64,000 bases of DNA from Lachnospiraceae bacterium (GTDB lineage Bacteria > Bacillota > Clostridia > Lachnospirales > Lachnospiraceae), in contig JAAVZI010000002.1 in the NCBI GenBank assembly GCA_022791575.1, positions 1 to 64,000 on the forward strand. Direction: 5' to 3'. The notes below the pieces were generated by a model. The model saw nothing but the letters and a program-made list of their open reading frames with translations, searched no databases and had not been told where the DNA came from. Position numbers and translations under genes: made by a program. Shown here one piece after another: positions 46,229-55,426 of the stretch (positions within the stretch are counted from its first letter, which is position 1; every line of letters starts with the position of its first letter).

Positions 46229-48022
46229 ATGGAAATAACTAAGGATATTCGCTACGTGGGAGTGAATGACCATAAAGTGGATTTATTTGAGGGACAGTAT
46301 GTAGTCCCCAATGGCATGGCATACAATTCTTATGTCATCTTAGATGATAAAATTGCTGTTATGGATACGGTAGACCGCAACTTTACCCATGAATGGATGG
46401 ACAATCTGGCAGCCGTTTTGGGCGACCGCAAGCCGGACTACCTGATTATCCAGCATATGGAACCGGACCATTCGGCCAATATTGCTAATTTTATGAACAA
46501 CTATACTGAGACGACCATTGTCTCTTCCGCCAAAGCATTTACCATGATGAAGAATTTCTTTGGTACGGAGTATGAGGACCGCCGCGTGGTTGTCGGCGAG
46601 GGAGATACGTTATCGCTTGGCAGACATAATCTGGCATTTGTGGCGGCGCCGATGGTGCATTGGCCGGAAGTCATTGTTACATACGACAGCACGGATAAGG
46701 TTTTGTTCTCGGCAGACGGCTTTGGCAAATTCGGTGCGCTGGATGTTGAGGAAGACTGGGCTTGCGAGGCAAGAAGATACTATATCGGCATTGTCGGCAA
46801 ATATGGCGCGCAGGTGCAGGCGCTGCTGAAGAAGGCGGCCGGCCTGGAGATTGAGAAGATCTGCCCGCTTCATGGTCCGATTCTGACCGAGAACCTTGGC
46901 TATTATTTAAACCTTTACCATACCTGGTCCTCTTATGGCGTGGAAAGCGACGGCATTATGATTGCCTATACGTCCGTCTATGGCAATACGAAAAAGGCTG
47001 TGGATCTGCTGGCGGAGAAGTTAAAGAGCCGCGGCTGCCCGAAAGTCGTTGTAAACGACCTGGCTCGCTGCGATATGGCGGAGGCAGTGGAAGATGCGTT
47101 CCGCTACGGCAGAATCGTTTTGGCTACAACGACGTATAATGCAGACGTTTTTCCGTTTATGAAAGAGTTTATTCATCATCTGACCGAGCGTAATTTCCAG
47201 AACCGCGCTGTTGGCCTGATAGAAAATGGTTCCTGGGCGCCGCTGGCAGCTAAGACGATGAGACAAATGCTGGAAGGCTGTAAGAATCTGACCTATACCG
47301 ATACAACCGTGAAAATCCTCTCCGCACTGAATGAGGACAGTATGGCGCAGTTAGACGCCCTGGCAGATGAGCTTTGTATGGATTATATGGCTCAGTGCGA
47401 TGAGACGGCGGACAAGAACGACCTGACTGCATTGTTTAACATTGGTTATGGCTTGTACGTAGTTACTTCGAATGATGGAAAGAAAGATAACGGATTGATT
47501 GTCAATACCGTAACACAGGTGACCAATACGCCGAACCGGATTGCTGTGACGATCAACAAAGAGAATTATTCCCATCATGTGATCCAGCAGAATGGAATTA
47601 TGAATGTAAACTGCCTCTCAGTCGAGGCGCCGTTTGCGGTATTTGAGAACTTCGGTTTCCAGAGCGGCCGCAATGTAGATAAATTTGCGGAATTAAAGCC
47701 GCTGCATTCCGATAACGGACTGGCGTTCCTGCCGAAATATATTAATTCCTTTATGTCTTTGAAGGTGGAGCAGTACGTAGATTTAGATACCCATGGTATG
47801 TTTATCTGTTCTGTGACCGAGGCGAGAGTGCTTTCGGATAAGGAGACCATGACTTATACGTATTATCAGAATAACGTTAAGCCTAAGCCGGAAACGGAAG
47901 GCAAGAAGGGATTTGTCTGCAAGGTCTGCGGTTATATTTACGAAGGCGAAGAGCTGCCGGATGATATTGTATGCCCGCTGTGCAAACATGGGGCAGCAGA
48001 CTTTGAGCCGATTGGGGAGTAA
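46229..48022 (+). CDS. Flavodiiron protein fused to flavin reductase and rubredoxin
   Basis: Reduces O2 (or NO) to protect the anaerobe. The 597-residue protein has four parts: a metallo-beta-lactamase-like diiron domain (H76, E78, D80, H81 in HMEPDHSAN), a flavodoxin domain (MIAYTSVYGNTKKAV near 248-262), a flavin-reductase-like domain (about 400-545) and a C-terminal rubredoxin with two Cys pairs (CKVCGY, CPLCKHG). The fused rubredoxin would pass electrons internally. GGAG lies before the ATG. Repeat copy G is 78 bp upstream. Confidence 0.92.
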   Translation: MEITKDIRYVGVNDHKVDLFEGQYVVPNGMAYNSYVILDDKIAVMDTVDRNFTHEWMDNLAAVLGDRKPDYLIIQHMEPDHSANIANFMNNYTETTIVSSAKAFTMMKNFFGTEYEDRRVVVGEGDTLSLGRHNLAFVAAPMVHWPEVIVTYDSTDKVLFSADGFGKFGALDVEEDWACEARRYYIGIVGKYGAQVQALLKKAAGLEIEKICPLHGPILTENLGYYLNLYHTWSSYGVESDGIMIAYTSVYGNTKKAVDLLAEKLKSRGCPKVVVNDLARCDMAEAVEDAFRYGRIVLATTTYNADVFPFMKEFIHHLTERNFQNRAVGLIENGSWAPLAAKTMRQMLEGCKNLTYTDTTVKILSALNEDSMAQLDALADELCMDYMAQCDETADKNDLTALFNIGYGLYVVTSNDGKKDNGLIVNTVTQVTNTPNRIAVTINKENYSHHVIQQNGIMNVNCLSVEAPFAVFENFGFQSGRNVDKFAELKPLHSDNGLAFLPKYINSFMSLKVEQYVDLDTHGMFICSVTEARVLSDKETMTYTYYQNNVKPKPETEGKKGFVCKVCGYIYEGEELPDDIVCPLCKHGAADFEPIGE

Positions 48023-48036
48023 GAAACTTTCTATGT

Positions 48037-48068
48037 TAGAGCGTGTTTGAAAATTCATTCACGCTCTA
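48037..48068 (+). terminator. Hairpin after the flavodiiron gene
   Basis: TAGAGCGTG pairs with CACGCTCTA around a 14-base loop that contains TTTGAAAATTCATT. Its core, GTGTTTGAAAATTCATTCA, recurs with one change after gpr (56974-56992). Confidence 0.65.
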
Positions 48069-48112
48069 GCTAATGTACAGGTTACTTGTCACCCAGAACA
48101 CTAGTTTGGTTA

Positions 48113-48150
48113 TAGAAGAAACGGGGCAATTCCAATATCGAAAGCCCCGC
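48113..48150 (-). terminator. Terminator of the nucleotidyltransferase gene
   Basis: On the minus strand CGGGGC pairs with GCCCCG around a 16-base loop, followed by TTTCTTCT. Confidence 0.6.
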
Positions 48151-48171
48151 TTCTATTATTGTTCCGCTATT

Positions 48172-49008
48172 TTAACAAAGAGAATTGGTATCTGTAATCC
48201 AGTCTTTTTTCACAATTGTAACAGGTTCTAAACGGTATTCCAGCTTTTTTAGTTCCGAAAGTTCCTGTAGGTCTTCTTCGAACCATTCTACAGCATTCAA
48301 GAGATGCTGTCGGTTAAGGGCAAAATCATCAGTACAGTAATAATACTTCAAATGTTCCTGCTTGTCAGTAGCAAGAAAGTGCAGTTTGTTTTCCGCTCCG
48401 CCCCAGGTGATCTTATCATGTGCAGTCAATAAAATCGAAACATGAATATCATAAAGCATCCGCATAGCCTGGTTCAGTTTGAAATAATCCTGCCGAAGCA
48501 AGTATTTCTTCGTCATATGGAAATAGAGCAAATAAGTTTTTATCTGACGTTCCACATTGTCTTTCCATAATTTGCCATGTGGACAGCTCATACATAACTG
48601 CGTCACCTGGTCATTCGTATCAAAAATAATATCTTTCTCTGCCAAATCCGTATAATGAATCTTGCACATAAAGTCCCCAATATGTTCTTGATTTAACAGA
48701 ACCACGTCAAATTGCAGAACCTGTGAGTCCTTATTTAAAAGGTAACTGTTGCTGGTAATCGCTTTATTATTAAACCCTTCTCCCCAGCAAAGAATCACTG
48801 CGTCGCATATTTTTGACAGAATTGCAGAACATGTTGCTTCCATTTCCTTAAAATGCGCCCCTTCTATTAAGAAAATAAGGTCAAAATCCGAATGTTCATC
48901 CGAAGTCCCATGAGAAATAGAGCCAAAATGCCATGCGCCAAGCACGCCGTTTGCTGCCTTCATCTGTTCAACAAATGAAGAAAAGATAGATTGAAGATTC
49001 TTATTCAT
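48172..49008 (-). CDS. Nucleotidyltransferase-domain protein, aminoglycoside adenylyltransferase-like
   Basis: 278 residues. The N-terminal NTase motif is visible: FGSISHGTSDEHSDFDLIFLI (G-S, then D-x-D) near 31-51, with a third acid likely in VLQFDVVLL. The C-terminal half is helical, as in AadE/AadK-type enzymes that adenylylate aminoglycosides, but many relatives have other substrates, so resistance is not claimed. I chose the ATG at 49008 with GGAG upstream. Repeat copy H lies directly upstream of it, inside the promoter region. Confidence 0.75.
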   Translation of the reverse strand: MNKNLQSIFSSFVEQMKAANGVLGAWHFGSISHGTSDEHSDFDLIFLIEGAHFKEMEATCSAILSKICDAVILCWGEGFNNKAITSNSYLLNKDSQVLQFDVVLLNQEHIGDFMCKIHYTDLAEKDIIFDTNDQVTQLCMSCPHGKLWKDNVERQIKTYLLYFHMTKKYLLRQDYFKLNQAMRMLYDIHVSILLTAHDKITWGGAENKLHFLATDKQEHLKYYYCTDDFALNRQHLLNAVEWFEEDLQELSELKKLEYRLEPVTIVKKDWITDTNSLC

Positions 49009-49040
49009 AATTTTTACTCCTTGCATAATAAGTTTGTACA

Positions 49041-49183
49041 TAGGCAATTGCGAAAGTTGTATTCAAGGCGACGAGTTTGAACAATATATACAAAAATTCC
49101 GCTCAAAGACGTTTTTAATTCGCTCCATTTTTGTATATATTGCCCAAACTCTGACATTGAAATAAGGGTTTCTCAAATGTCTA
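49041..49183 (-). repeat. Palindromic repeat copy H (short form, 143 bp) with 13-bp target duplication
   Basis: TAGGCAATTGCG starts it and TCAAATGTCTA ends it. The central stem is AACAATATATACAAAAAT / ATTTTTGTATATATTGCC. The 13 bases before it (49028-49040, ATAAGTTTGTACA) recur exactly starting at its last base (49183-49195); including the next T the match is 14. This is the clean signature of a recent insertion. It sits 32 bp upstream of the nucleotidyltransferase start. Confidence 0.92.
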
Positions 49184-49345
49184 TAAGTTTGTACATTTGA
49201 CATATGTCTTACCTATTTGCAATTCTATCATCAATAAATATAAAAGTAAAGTCTTTACATGCCGATATAAAAGATAATTATCAAATGGATTTAGAGTTAT
49301 TAGTACAATAAATTCATCATATGGGACAAGAAGGAGGAGTATCAA

Positions 49346-50107
49346 ATGTGGATGACAGGCACAGCAGGGACTAAGGAAGGAAATGCAGCGGCAGCTTTGG
49401 ATATATATTCAGCCAATTCCAGTACTGCCATCAGAGAAAGTAAATGCCAGAAAGGCAGAAGCAGAGACCAACTTGAGATCTCAAAGGAGGGCAGCAAAAA
49501 GCAAGAAGCTTGGAGTTATATTACAGTCATGTCGGGTAAAGATACTTTAGTAGTAACTAAAGACAGTAAAAATAATAACTTCATAATTCATTTTATGGAT
49601 TCTGCACAAGTAAACCGTACCGTTGACAGAGGATATATTACGGTCAATGGAAAACGGATTGATTTATCAGAAGAAACAAAGCAATCACTGAAAGAAAATG
49701 ACAAACAGGCGCAGGCAAAACGGGAATTTCTTCATGCACTATATACGGCAAAGCAGAATGCAGAAGCTGCCAGACAGCAGGGTGAAGTAGTAGAACAGGC
49801 CTTTGAGGAACGGGCCAAAATGATGGAAATTGCTCGTAGAATCGCAAAAGGTGGAATCGTGCCGCCGTCTGATGAGCAGAAATTAATGCAGTTTAGCCCA
49901 GAAATGTATATGATGGCCAAAAGTCTTGCTGCTATGGCAGAATCCAAGGAAAAACATGATTCTCTGTTTAAAGAGGAAGAAGAACCTGCCAAAGAAACCT
50001 CTGAAAATGCACGCTTAAGTGAGACCTGTGAAGTACAGATGAGCATGTCCATGGAAGCAGAGCCGCAGGTTATGGAAATTTCAGCAGCCACAGTTAGTCT
50101 CAACTAA
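49346..50107 (+). CDS. Unknown protein 1 beside the ECF sigma factor
   Basis: 253 residues, not recognised. The N-terminal 45 residues are low complexity. A strand-rich middle (YITVMSGKDTLVVTKDSKNNNFIIHFMDSAQVNRTVDRGYITVNGKRI) is followed by a long charged helix and an acidic tail. There is no signal peptide or membrane segment. GGAGG stands before the ATG at 49346. Copy I of the repeat separates it from the sigma gene. It may be related in design to the larger unknown protein at 50954. Confidence 0.6.
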   Translation: MWMTGTAGTKEGNAAAALDIYSANSSTAIRESKCQKGRSRDQLEISKEGSKKQEAWSYITVMSGKDTLVVTKDSKNNNFIIHFMDSAQVNRTVDRGYITVNGKRIDLSEETKQSLKENDKQAQAKREFLHALYTAKQNAEAARQQGEVVEQAFEERAKMMEIARRIAKGGIVPPSDEQKLMQFSPEMYMMAKSLAAMAESKEKHDSLFKEEEEPAKETSENARLSETCEVQMSMSMEAEPQVMEISAATVSLN

Positions 50108-50148
50108 TATTGAGGGAGCTACTATCGTTCCCTTTTGTGTTGAAAATT

Positions 50149-50342
50149 TAGGCATTTGCAAAATTCTCATTTTACTATCAGAGTTTGGGCAATAGATACA
50201 AAAATGTAGCGAATCAAGTACTGACACCAGGACTCCTCCCACTTCGTGGGCCCCTCCTCATGTCCAATCAACGTCTTTGAGCGGAATTTTTGTATCTATT
50301 GTTCAAACTCGTCGCCATGAATGTAACTTCCGCAATTTTCTA
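50149..50342 (+). repeat. Palindromic repeat copy I (long form, 194 bp)
   Basis: TAGGCATTTGCAAAATTC starts it and CGCAATTTTCTA ends it. The central stem is GGCAATAGATACAAAAAT / ATTTTTGTATCTATTGTT, with the variable AG/CT pair complementary. The 51-bp insert (GACACCAGGACTCCTCCC...) is present. Against copy E the two agree except for that insert. No flanking duplication is evident. Confidence 0.88.
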
Positions 50343-50446
50343 ATATAAAATGAAACTTTTTCCCTGATACATTCGTATTACTAATAGAAGGACAACAAAG
50401 CAGGAGCAAAAGACACAGTTCCAGAACAGAGGAGAAGGAGCGAGGT

Positions 50447-50938
50447 ATGGAAGACGAAAAAGCACAACAATTACACAAGCGCTATGGCCCGCTTTTGTAT
50501 CGAGTTGCTTTTTCCTATGTAAAAAGCAGAGCGGATGCAGAAGATGCCGTGCAGGAGACCTATATGCGGCTCTTACAAAAGAAACCAATCTTTGAAAATG
50601 AGGAACATAGAAAAGCATGGCTGCTTCGTGCGGTCATCAATATTTGCAAAGATATTCTCAAATCTGCATGGAATAACCGCACAGTGGGTTATGAGGGAGT
50701 CAGTGAAAAGGAAAAGGCCTCATTGGATCTGCCCTATGGGATTGAAGATGAGACTATTTGGCTGGTAATGGAACTAAATGAGAAGTACCGGACACCGTTA
50801 TATCTGTTCTATTACGAAGGATATAGCATACGGGAAATCAGCCATTTTCTAAATCTACCAGAATCCACTGTGAAAACTCATTTAAAGAGGGGTAGAGAAA
50901 TACTGCGTGGGTATCTGGAACAGAATGAAACAAATTGA
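50447..50938 (+). CDS. ECF-type RNA polymerase sigma factor
   Basis: 163 residues with sigma region 2 (YRVAFSYVKSRADAEDAVQETYMRLLQ, then HRKAWLLRAVINICKDILKSAW) and region 4 HTH (YSIREISHFLNLPESTVKTHLKRGREILRGYL). Such factors direct RNA polymerase to a small regulon. No anti-sigma gene with a membrane helix lies next to it: the next gene, 16 bp downstream, encodes a large soluble unknown protein. Control of this factor is therefore unclear. Confidence 0.92.
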   Translation: MEDEKAQQLHKRYGPLLYRVAFSYVKSRADAEDAVQETYMRLLQKKPIFENEEHRKAWLLRAVINICKDILKSAWNNRTVGYEGVSEKEKASLDLPYGIEDETIWLVMELNEKYRTPLYLFYYEGYSIREISHFLNLPESTVKTHLKRGREILRGYLEQNETN

Positions 50939-50953
50939 TATGGAGGCTGCGAT

Positions 50954-52534
50954 ATGAATATTAATGGATTAGGAAGTAAAATAAATGTAGGAAATCAGCA
51001 AAAGACACAAAAGAACCAGGATTGGAAAGATACGGTATTTTTTAACCGTTTTAATGAAAATGTATCCAATAGAAAAAAAGACAGCTATGAGAGATACGAT
51101 GAAGAATTGATGGAAACAATTGCTGGCAGTTATGAATACTACAGTATTAAGTACATCAACCGGATTAAAGAAAGCGGCAAGATCGAGATGTCTGCGGTAA
51201 CAGAAACCAGTATCAGGAATCTCTCCTATGAACAAAGTGACCATATTCAGATCAATGTAAAAGAAGGCTATAGTTACCGTTCCCAGGTGGATGTATCAGG
51301 TCATTCCGTGTATCTCGAATACCGCGATGATTCTGGTGAAGTAAAAGCATATATGGCAGATGTCTCCAACATCAGCAAGGATACTGAAAATCCAGTGGAG
51401 CAGATGGCATTGGCTTCCTGGAATAAAGTGATGGAAGAAAACAGAAAAGCACTTGGCTATACGGAAGTCAAAAAACCTATATTGGCTGGGGATACTGTAC
51501 CAGGCAAATACGTCAATGGCTGTTTTATCAGTGAAATGGAAACTTATGAAGATACCATTTATTTAGGAAAATTTGGAGATGCATGCGGTATGGCAGGATT
51601 ATTTGGTGGAGACTGGTCTGCCTATTATCCAGTGAAGGATGGAGAAGGGCACCCGGAAAGTGTGGAAGTTAAACTGTTCACAGGAAGAACAGTAATCGTT
51701 GATAAAGATCGTCTGTCACAGGTTGGTAATTTAAAGGGCGTACTGTCCAAAGCAGAATATGCACAGCTGGAAGCTGCTATTGCAAAACAAACCAGTTCTG
51801 ATTACGCAACTTCGGAGAAATGGGATCAGGTACTTCCGAAGCCAGAGGATGCGATGAAGGAATTCAAAGATCAGATGAAGGTTGAAGCTGAGGAGGAAGA
51901 AGTCAAATCTGGACCTCGAATGAAAGTTCCTTATTCACATCTGGTTAAAGATGGGATCATTGAATATAATGGTGTGGTATTTACCTGTGATGAGGAGAAG
52001 AATGCGATCTGTCTAGGAGATATGAGCAATATGGATAATGTGTTGATCATTCCGTTAGCCAAGGGCGGAAGCCTCTATGTGAACCGGGATAATTTCGGTG
52101 ATCTGGCTAGGGCGATTACTATGTTCTCAGCGGAAGACCGCAACCGGATTATGCGGGCAATCCAGAAGGATAAGAAGGTGCAGCAGTTAAAGCAGGAGAT
52201 CGAAGATGAAAAAGCCAGCGTTGGTGAGACAATAGAGGAGAAGGGGGAAGAAGTACAGAATACAGATAAGGGTCAGGAACAACAAACAGGAGCGGAACAG
52301 GCATTAGATGCTGAGTCTGGAGGAGATTCACAGATTGTGGTTCGGCCAGATGGTTCCAGAATACTAGTAGTAACGACCAAAATCGGGGATATGGAAACAA
52401 CTATGAGCATAGAACTTTCCAAACCAACCCAGATCGAAAATGATACCAAGGATTCGAATGATGAGAAAGCAGAGGAAGAAGAGAGGGAGCGGAATACAGC
52501 AGCACCGTCTACATTAGAGGCGCTGCCAGTTTAA
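50954..52534 (+). CDS. Unknown 526-residue protein downstream of the ECF sigma factor
   Basis: Not recognised. The N-terminus is polar (MNINGLGSKINVGNQQKTQ) with no signal peptide. The middle has strand-rich segments (VSGHSVYLEYRDDSGEVKAYMADV; GKFGDACGMAGLFGGDWSAYYPV). A Lys/Glu/Gln-rich acidic region precedes a last strand (VVRPDGSRILVVTTKIGDMETTMSIEL). GGAGG precedes the start. It is in operon with the sigma factor and its 3' end overlaps the convergent cardiolipin synthase by 26 bp. Possibly a regulator or structural partner; unknown. Confidence 0.65.
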   Translation: MNINGLGSKINVGNQQKTQKNQDWKDTVFFNRFNENVSNRKKDSYERYDEELMETIAGSYEYYSIKYINRIKESGKIEMSAVTETSIRNLSYEQSDHIQINVKEGYSYRSQVDVSGHSVYLEYRDDSGEVKAYMADVSNISKDTENPVEQMALASWNKVMEENRKALGYTEVKKPILAGDTVPGKYVNGCFISEMETYEDTIYLGKFGDACGMAGLFGGDWSAYYPVKDGEGHPESVEVKLFTGRTVIVDKDRLSQVGNLKGVLSKAEYAQLEAAIAKQTSSDYATSEKWDQVLPKPEDAMKEFKDQMKVEAEEEEVKSGPRMKVPYSHLVKDGIIEYNGVVFTCDEEKNAICLGDMSNMDNVLIIPLAKGGSLYVNRDNFGDLARAITMFSAEDRNRIMRAIQKDKKVQQLKQEIEDEKASVGETIEEKGEEVQNTDKGQEQQTGAEQALDAESGGDSQIVVRPDGSRILVVTTKIGDMETTMSIELSKPTQIENDTKDSNDEKAEEEERERNTAAPSTLEALPV

Positions 52535-54095
52535 GAAGAGAACCGGCCAGCTTTACAAAAAGCCGTTCATTCTGAATCTCTTCCAAGGTGACTTTTTTAC
52601 ATTTTGCCAGTGTGACCTGGAAATCTTCTAAAATATCTTGTACTGCCGGAGTCTGATAAAGGTAAACTGCACATTCAAAATGCAGATACAGGCTCCGGTA
52701 ATCCAGATTAATGGTTCCTACTACTGCTTTTTGATTATCACTGACAAATTGTTTTGCATGAACAAAACCAGGCAGATATTCATAAATTTCCACTCCGGCT
52801 CTAGTGAGCTCCAGATAATGGCTTTTCGCAAGTGCAACAGTAAACAGGCTGTCTGATTTGCTTGGCAGGATCAGCTTGACATTTACGCCGCGTTTGGCGG
52901 CGAAGGTCATAGCCGTCATCATCTGGTGATCCAGAATCATATAAGGTGTCATAATGTATACATAGTCCTGGGCTGTGTTCAGTATGTCCAGATAGATCAT
53001 TTCTCCGATTCGTTCGTCATCTAAGGGACTGTCGCCGTAAGGAAGAACATAGCCTTCTTCTTGTCTAAGCCCGCGGTCTACCGGTATGAAATAGGGCTCA
53101 TAGATATGTTCCCGCTCGGAAATGTTCCACATTTGTAGAAACAGCAGAGTTAAAGTACGCACTGCCTCACCTTTCAGCATAACGGCGGTATCTTTCCAGT
53201 GTCCGTGTTTTTGTCTGCGGTTAATATATTCGTCTGCCAGGTTCACACCGCCAGTAAAGCCGGTATGACCATCAATAACGAGAATTTTACGGTGATCCCG
53301 GTTGTTGTAATGCGTGGATACAAATGCATGAATTGGCGCAAAAGCTTTACATTGGATGCCGAGTTTCTGCATTTTTTCGGGATAATTATAAGGCAGCGTC
53401 ATAAATGAACAGGTGCCGTCATACATCACCCGAACTTCTACGCCTTCTTTAGCCTTTTTGGCCAGCGTATTGAGAACCTTTCCCCACATATATCCTTCTT
53501 CCACAATAAAATATTCCAGAAAGATAAAGGAAGAAGCTTGTTCCAGCTGAAGCAGCAATTCTTCCAGCATTTGTTCACCCAATGGAAAATGTGTGACATG
53601 GGTATTCTGATAAATTGGAAATCCGTTTTTCAGGGCATAATCAGCTATATGGCAGAACCCTTTGTCTTCTTCTTGGATCTGTGCCATTAATTTCTTAGGT
53701 TCCATCACGTAGACAGCGCTTTCCTTTTCAATTTGCTGCAATAGTTTTTGTTCCGTGCGGTGTCCTAGATCCAGATCCGTAAAAAGGTATAAAAGGATAC
53801 CGAATACAGGAATAACCGCTATAATAAAACACCAAGATAGTTTGATTGTAGGGTCCTGATGAGTATTCATGACATAAATCAGCATGGCAGCGGTAAATAG
53901 AATGTAACTGCCGAGAAAATAGGGAATATACTGGCTTAAAAAGCGGACAACTGCAAAAAAGAACAGAAGCTGGATCAGCAGCAGCAGGATGATGACCAAG
54001 GTGCGGCCGCAGAATATCTGAATAATATGCCCTTTTTGTGTTTTCAGGAGCCGGAGGACTCCGCCATTTTCTTCTGCATGTTCTTTATCTCTCAT
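52509..54095 (-). CDS. cls: Cardiolipin synthase (phospholipase D family)
   Basis: 528 residues. Two or three N-terminal hydrophobic segments anchor it (TLVIILLLLIQLLFFFAVV; YILFTAAMLIYVM; LSWCFIIAVIPVFGILLYLF). Two HKD motifs follow: HYNNRDHRKILVIDG and VHAKQFVSDNQKAVVGTINLDYRS. It condenses phosphatidylglycerol to cardiolipin. I chose the ATG at 54095 because GGAG is upstream. Its 3' end overlaps the unknown gene on the plus strand by 26 bp. Confidence 0.94.
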   Translation of the reverse strand: MRDKEHAEENGGVLRLLKTQKGHIIQIFCGRTLVIILLLLIQLLFFFAVVRFLSQYIPYFLGSYILFTAAMLIYVMNTHQDPTIKLSWCFIIAVIPVFGILLYLFTDLDLGHRTEQKLLQQIEKESAVYVMEPKKLMAQIQEEDKGFCHIADYALKNGFPIYQNTHVTHFPLGEQMLEELLLQLEQASSFIFLEYFIVEEGYMWGKVLNTLAKKAKEGVEVRVMYDGTCSFMTLPYNYPEKMQKLGIQCKAFAPIHAFVSTHYNNRDHRKILVIDGHTGFTGGVNLADEYINRRQKHGHWKDTAVMLKGEAVRTLTLLFLQMWNISEREHIYEPYFIPVDRGLRQEEGYVLPYGDSPLDDERIGEMIYLDILNTAQDYVYIMTPYMILDHQMMTAMTFAAKRGVNVKLILPSKSDSLFTVALAKSHYLELTRAGVEIYEYLPGFVHAKQFVSDNQKAVVGTINLDYRSLYLHFECAVYLYQTPAVQDILEDFQVTLAKCKKVTLEEIQNERLFVKLAGSLLKLAAPLM

Positions 54096-54216
54096 GGTTT
54101 TCTCCTTTATATATACGAACACAACTTATGTATTACTGTAATAATAAAAGATCTACCATCATACGTCAATAGCCAATTAATTAAGAACTGTCTTAATTTA
54201 CATTTATAAAAGTGAA

Positions 54217-54540
54217 CTAAGCGTTTTCGTAGGTTACCAGCTTATCCAGTCGGTCTTGAAAATCATTTCTAATACAGGTAGTTTCCAAAAAGGATTTTTC
54301 AAAATAAAATAATTTCCGGTTATATTTATTGAGCAGGTTCTGCATCATCAGAAAGCAGTCTTCATGGTAAAGAAAGTCAAAAATGGACATTAATTCACTT
54401 TCCGTCAGTTCATCCAGCCGAAAATAATTATTAAAATCAAAAGTATCCGCATATTGGCAGAAAATCATATATTCTGATAGTAACTGTCTGTCCTCTTCGT
54501 TGGCATCTGGATGCATTTGGTTTCTTGCGTCAATATTCAT
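54217..54540 (-). CDS. Small acidic protein of unknown function
   Basis: 107 residues, soluble and helical (EEDRQLLSEYMIFCQYADTFDFNNYFRLDELTESELMSIFDFLY). GGAGGAG precedes the ATG. I do not recognise a family. Its start lies 15 bp after the end of a weaker open frame on the same strand. Confidence 0.6.
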   Translation of the reverse strand: MNIDARNQMHPDANEEDRQLLSEYMIFCQYADTFDFNNYFRLDELTESELMSIFDFLYHEDCFLMMQNLLNKYNRKLFYFEKSFLETTCIRNDFQDRLDKLVTYENA

Positions 54541-54555
54541 ATTCTCTCCTCCTAA

Positions 54556-54774
54556 CTATGTTTTAAAATTCTGTAAAATGGAATTCAAACTACTATATAT
54601 GAATTCTGTCAGCGGGTCTGTAAAGTCATTTTTAGAGTTTATATCAAGATTATAAGATAATACCGGCGGGAAATCAATCAAAAGAGTTCGACATATTTTG
54701 ACAATGTCCAGGATTTTCAGGTAAAGCAGGCGATATTTCTCCACTAAAGGACAGGCTGAAATGACAGTATTCAC
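54556..54774 (-). CDS. Doubtful small open frame
   Basis: 72 codons starting with GTG and no clear ribosome site. The product (ACPLVEKYRLLYLKILDIVKICRTLLID...) is hydrophobic in places. The open frame continues upstream without a good start. It could be an untranslated region of the gene at 54217. Confidence 0.3.
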   Translation of the reverse strand: MNTVISACPLVEKYRLLYLKILDIVKICRTLLIDFPPVLSYNLDINSKNDFTDPLTEFIYSSLNSILQNFKT

Positions 54775-54936
54775 GCCGTTTTGACATATTATTACGTATT
54801 TGTCGTATTTTGTGGAAATTAACAGATGAATTTTTTACGGTTGTGATATTGCTTTTTGTCCTTTGGAATGTCTTGATTTTGGGTGGAAAGAAGGATATAA
54901 TAAAACCGAGAATAAAAGAAAGAAAGGATTAAAATT

Positions 54937-55407
54937 ATGGAGATCAGAAGAGCGGTAGAACAGGATATGGATGGTATTAACCATCTGCTTCGGCAGGTGC
55001 TGATGGTGCATCATAAAGGCAGGCCGGATTTGTTTCAGCCAAATGTAAAGAAATATACAGACAGCCAGCTTAAGGAGATTATCATGGATGACAGGACACC
55101 TGTATTTACAGCAGTAGATGAAAATGGAATGGTACTGGGGTATGCCTTTTGTATCTTTCAGGAGCACAAGGGAGATAACATTTTGACGGATATTAAAACG
55201 CTCTATATCGATGATCTCTGTGTAGATGAAGAAATACGCGGCCGCCAAATCGGGAGAAGTCTGTATGAACATGTGCTTGCATTTGCCAAAGAAAGCGGCT
55301 GTTATAATGTGACATTGAATGTCTGGGCCTGTAATGAGAGCGCGATGAGATTTTATGAGAAATGCGGATTAAAGCCGCAGAAGGTTGGAATGGAAATGAT
55401 ACTGTGA
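54937..55407 (+). CDS. GNAT-family N-acetyltransferase
   Basis: 156 residues. The acetyl-CoA motif A is visible as IDDLCVDEEIRGRQIGRSLYEHVLAFAKESGCYNVTLNVWACNESAMRFYEKCGLKPQ. The N-terminus MEIRRAVEQDMDGINHLLRQV is typical. The substrate is unknown. AAGGA lies upstream. It ends at a bidirectional terminator shared with rpsT. Confidence 0.9.
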   Translation: MEIRRAVEQDMDGINHLLRQVLMVHHKGRPDLFQPNVKKYTDSQLKEIIMDDRTPVFTAVDENGMVLGYAFCIFQEHKGDNILTDIKTLYIDDLCVDEEIRGRQIGRSLYEHVLAFAKESGCYNVTLNVWACNESAMRFYEKCGLKPQKVGMEMIL

Positions 55408-55426
55408 GGTGTGTGAGAAGAGGGGA

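Noticed and set aside
48172-49008. Calling the nucleotidyltransferase an aminoglycoside-resistance gene
   Set aside because: Only the general nucleotidyltransferase motif is visible; substrate residues cannot be assigned by eye.
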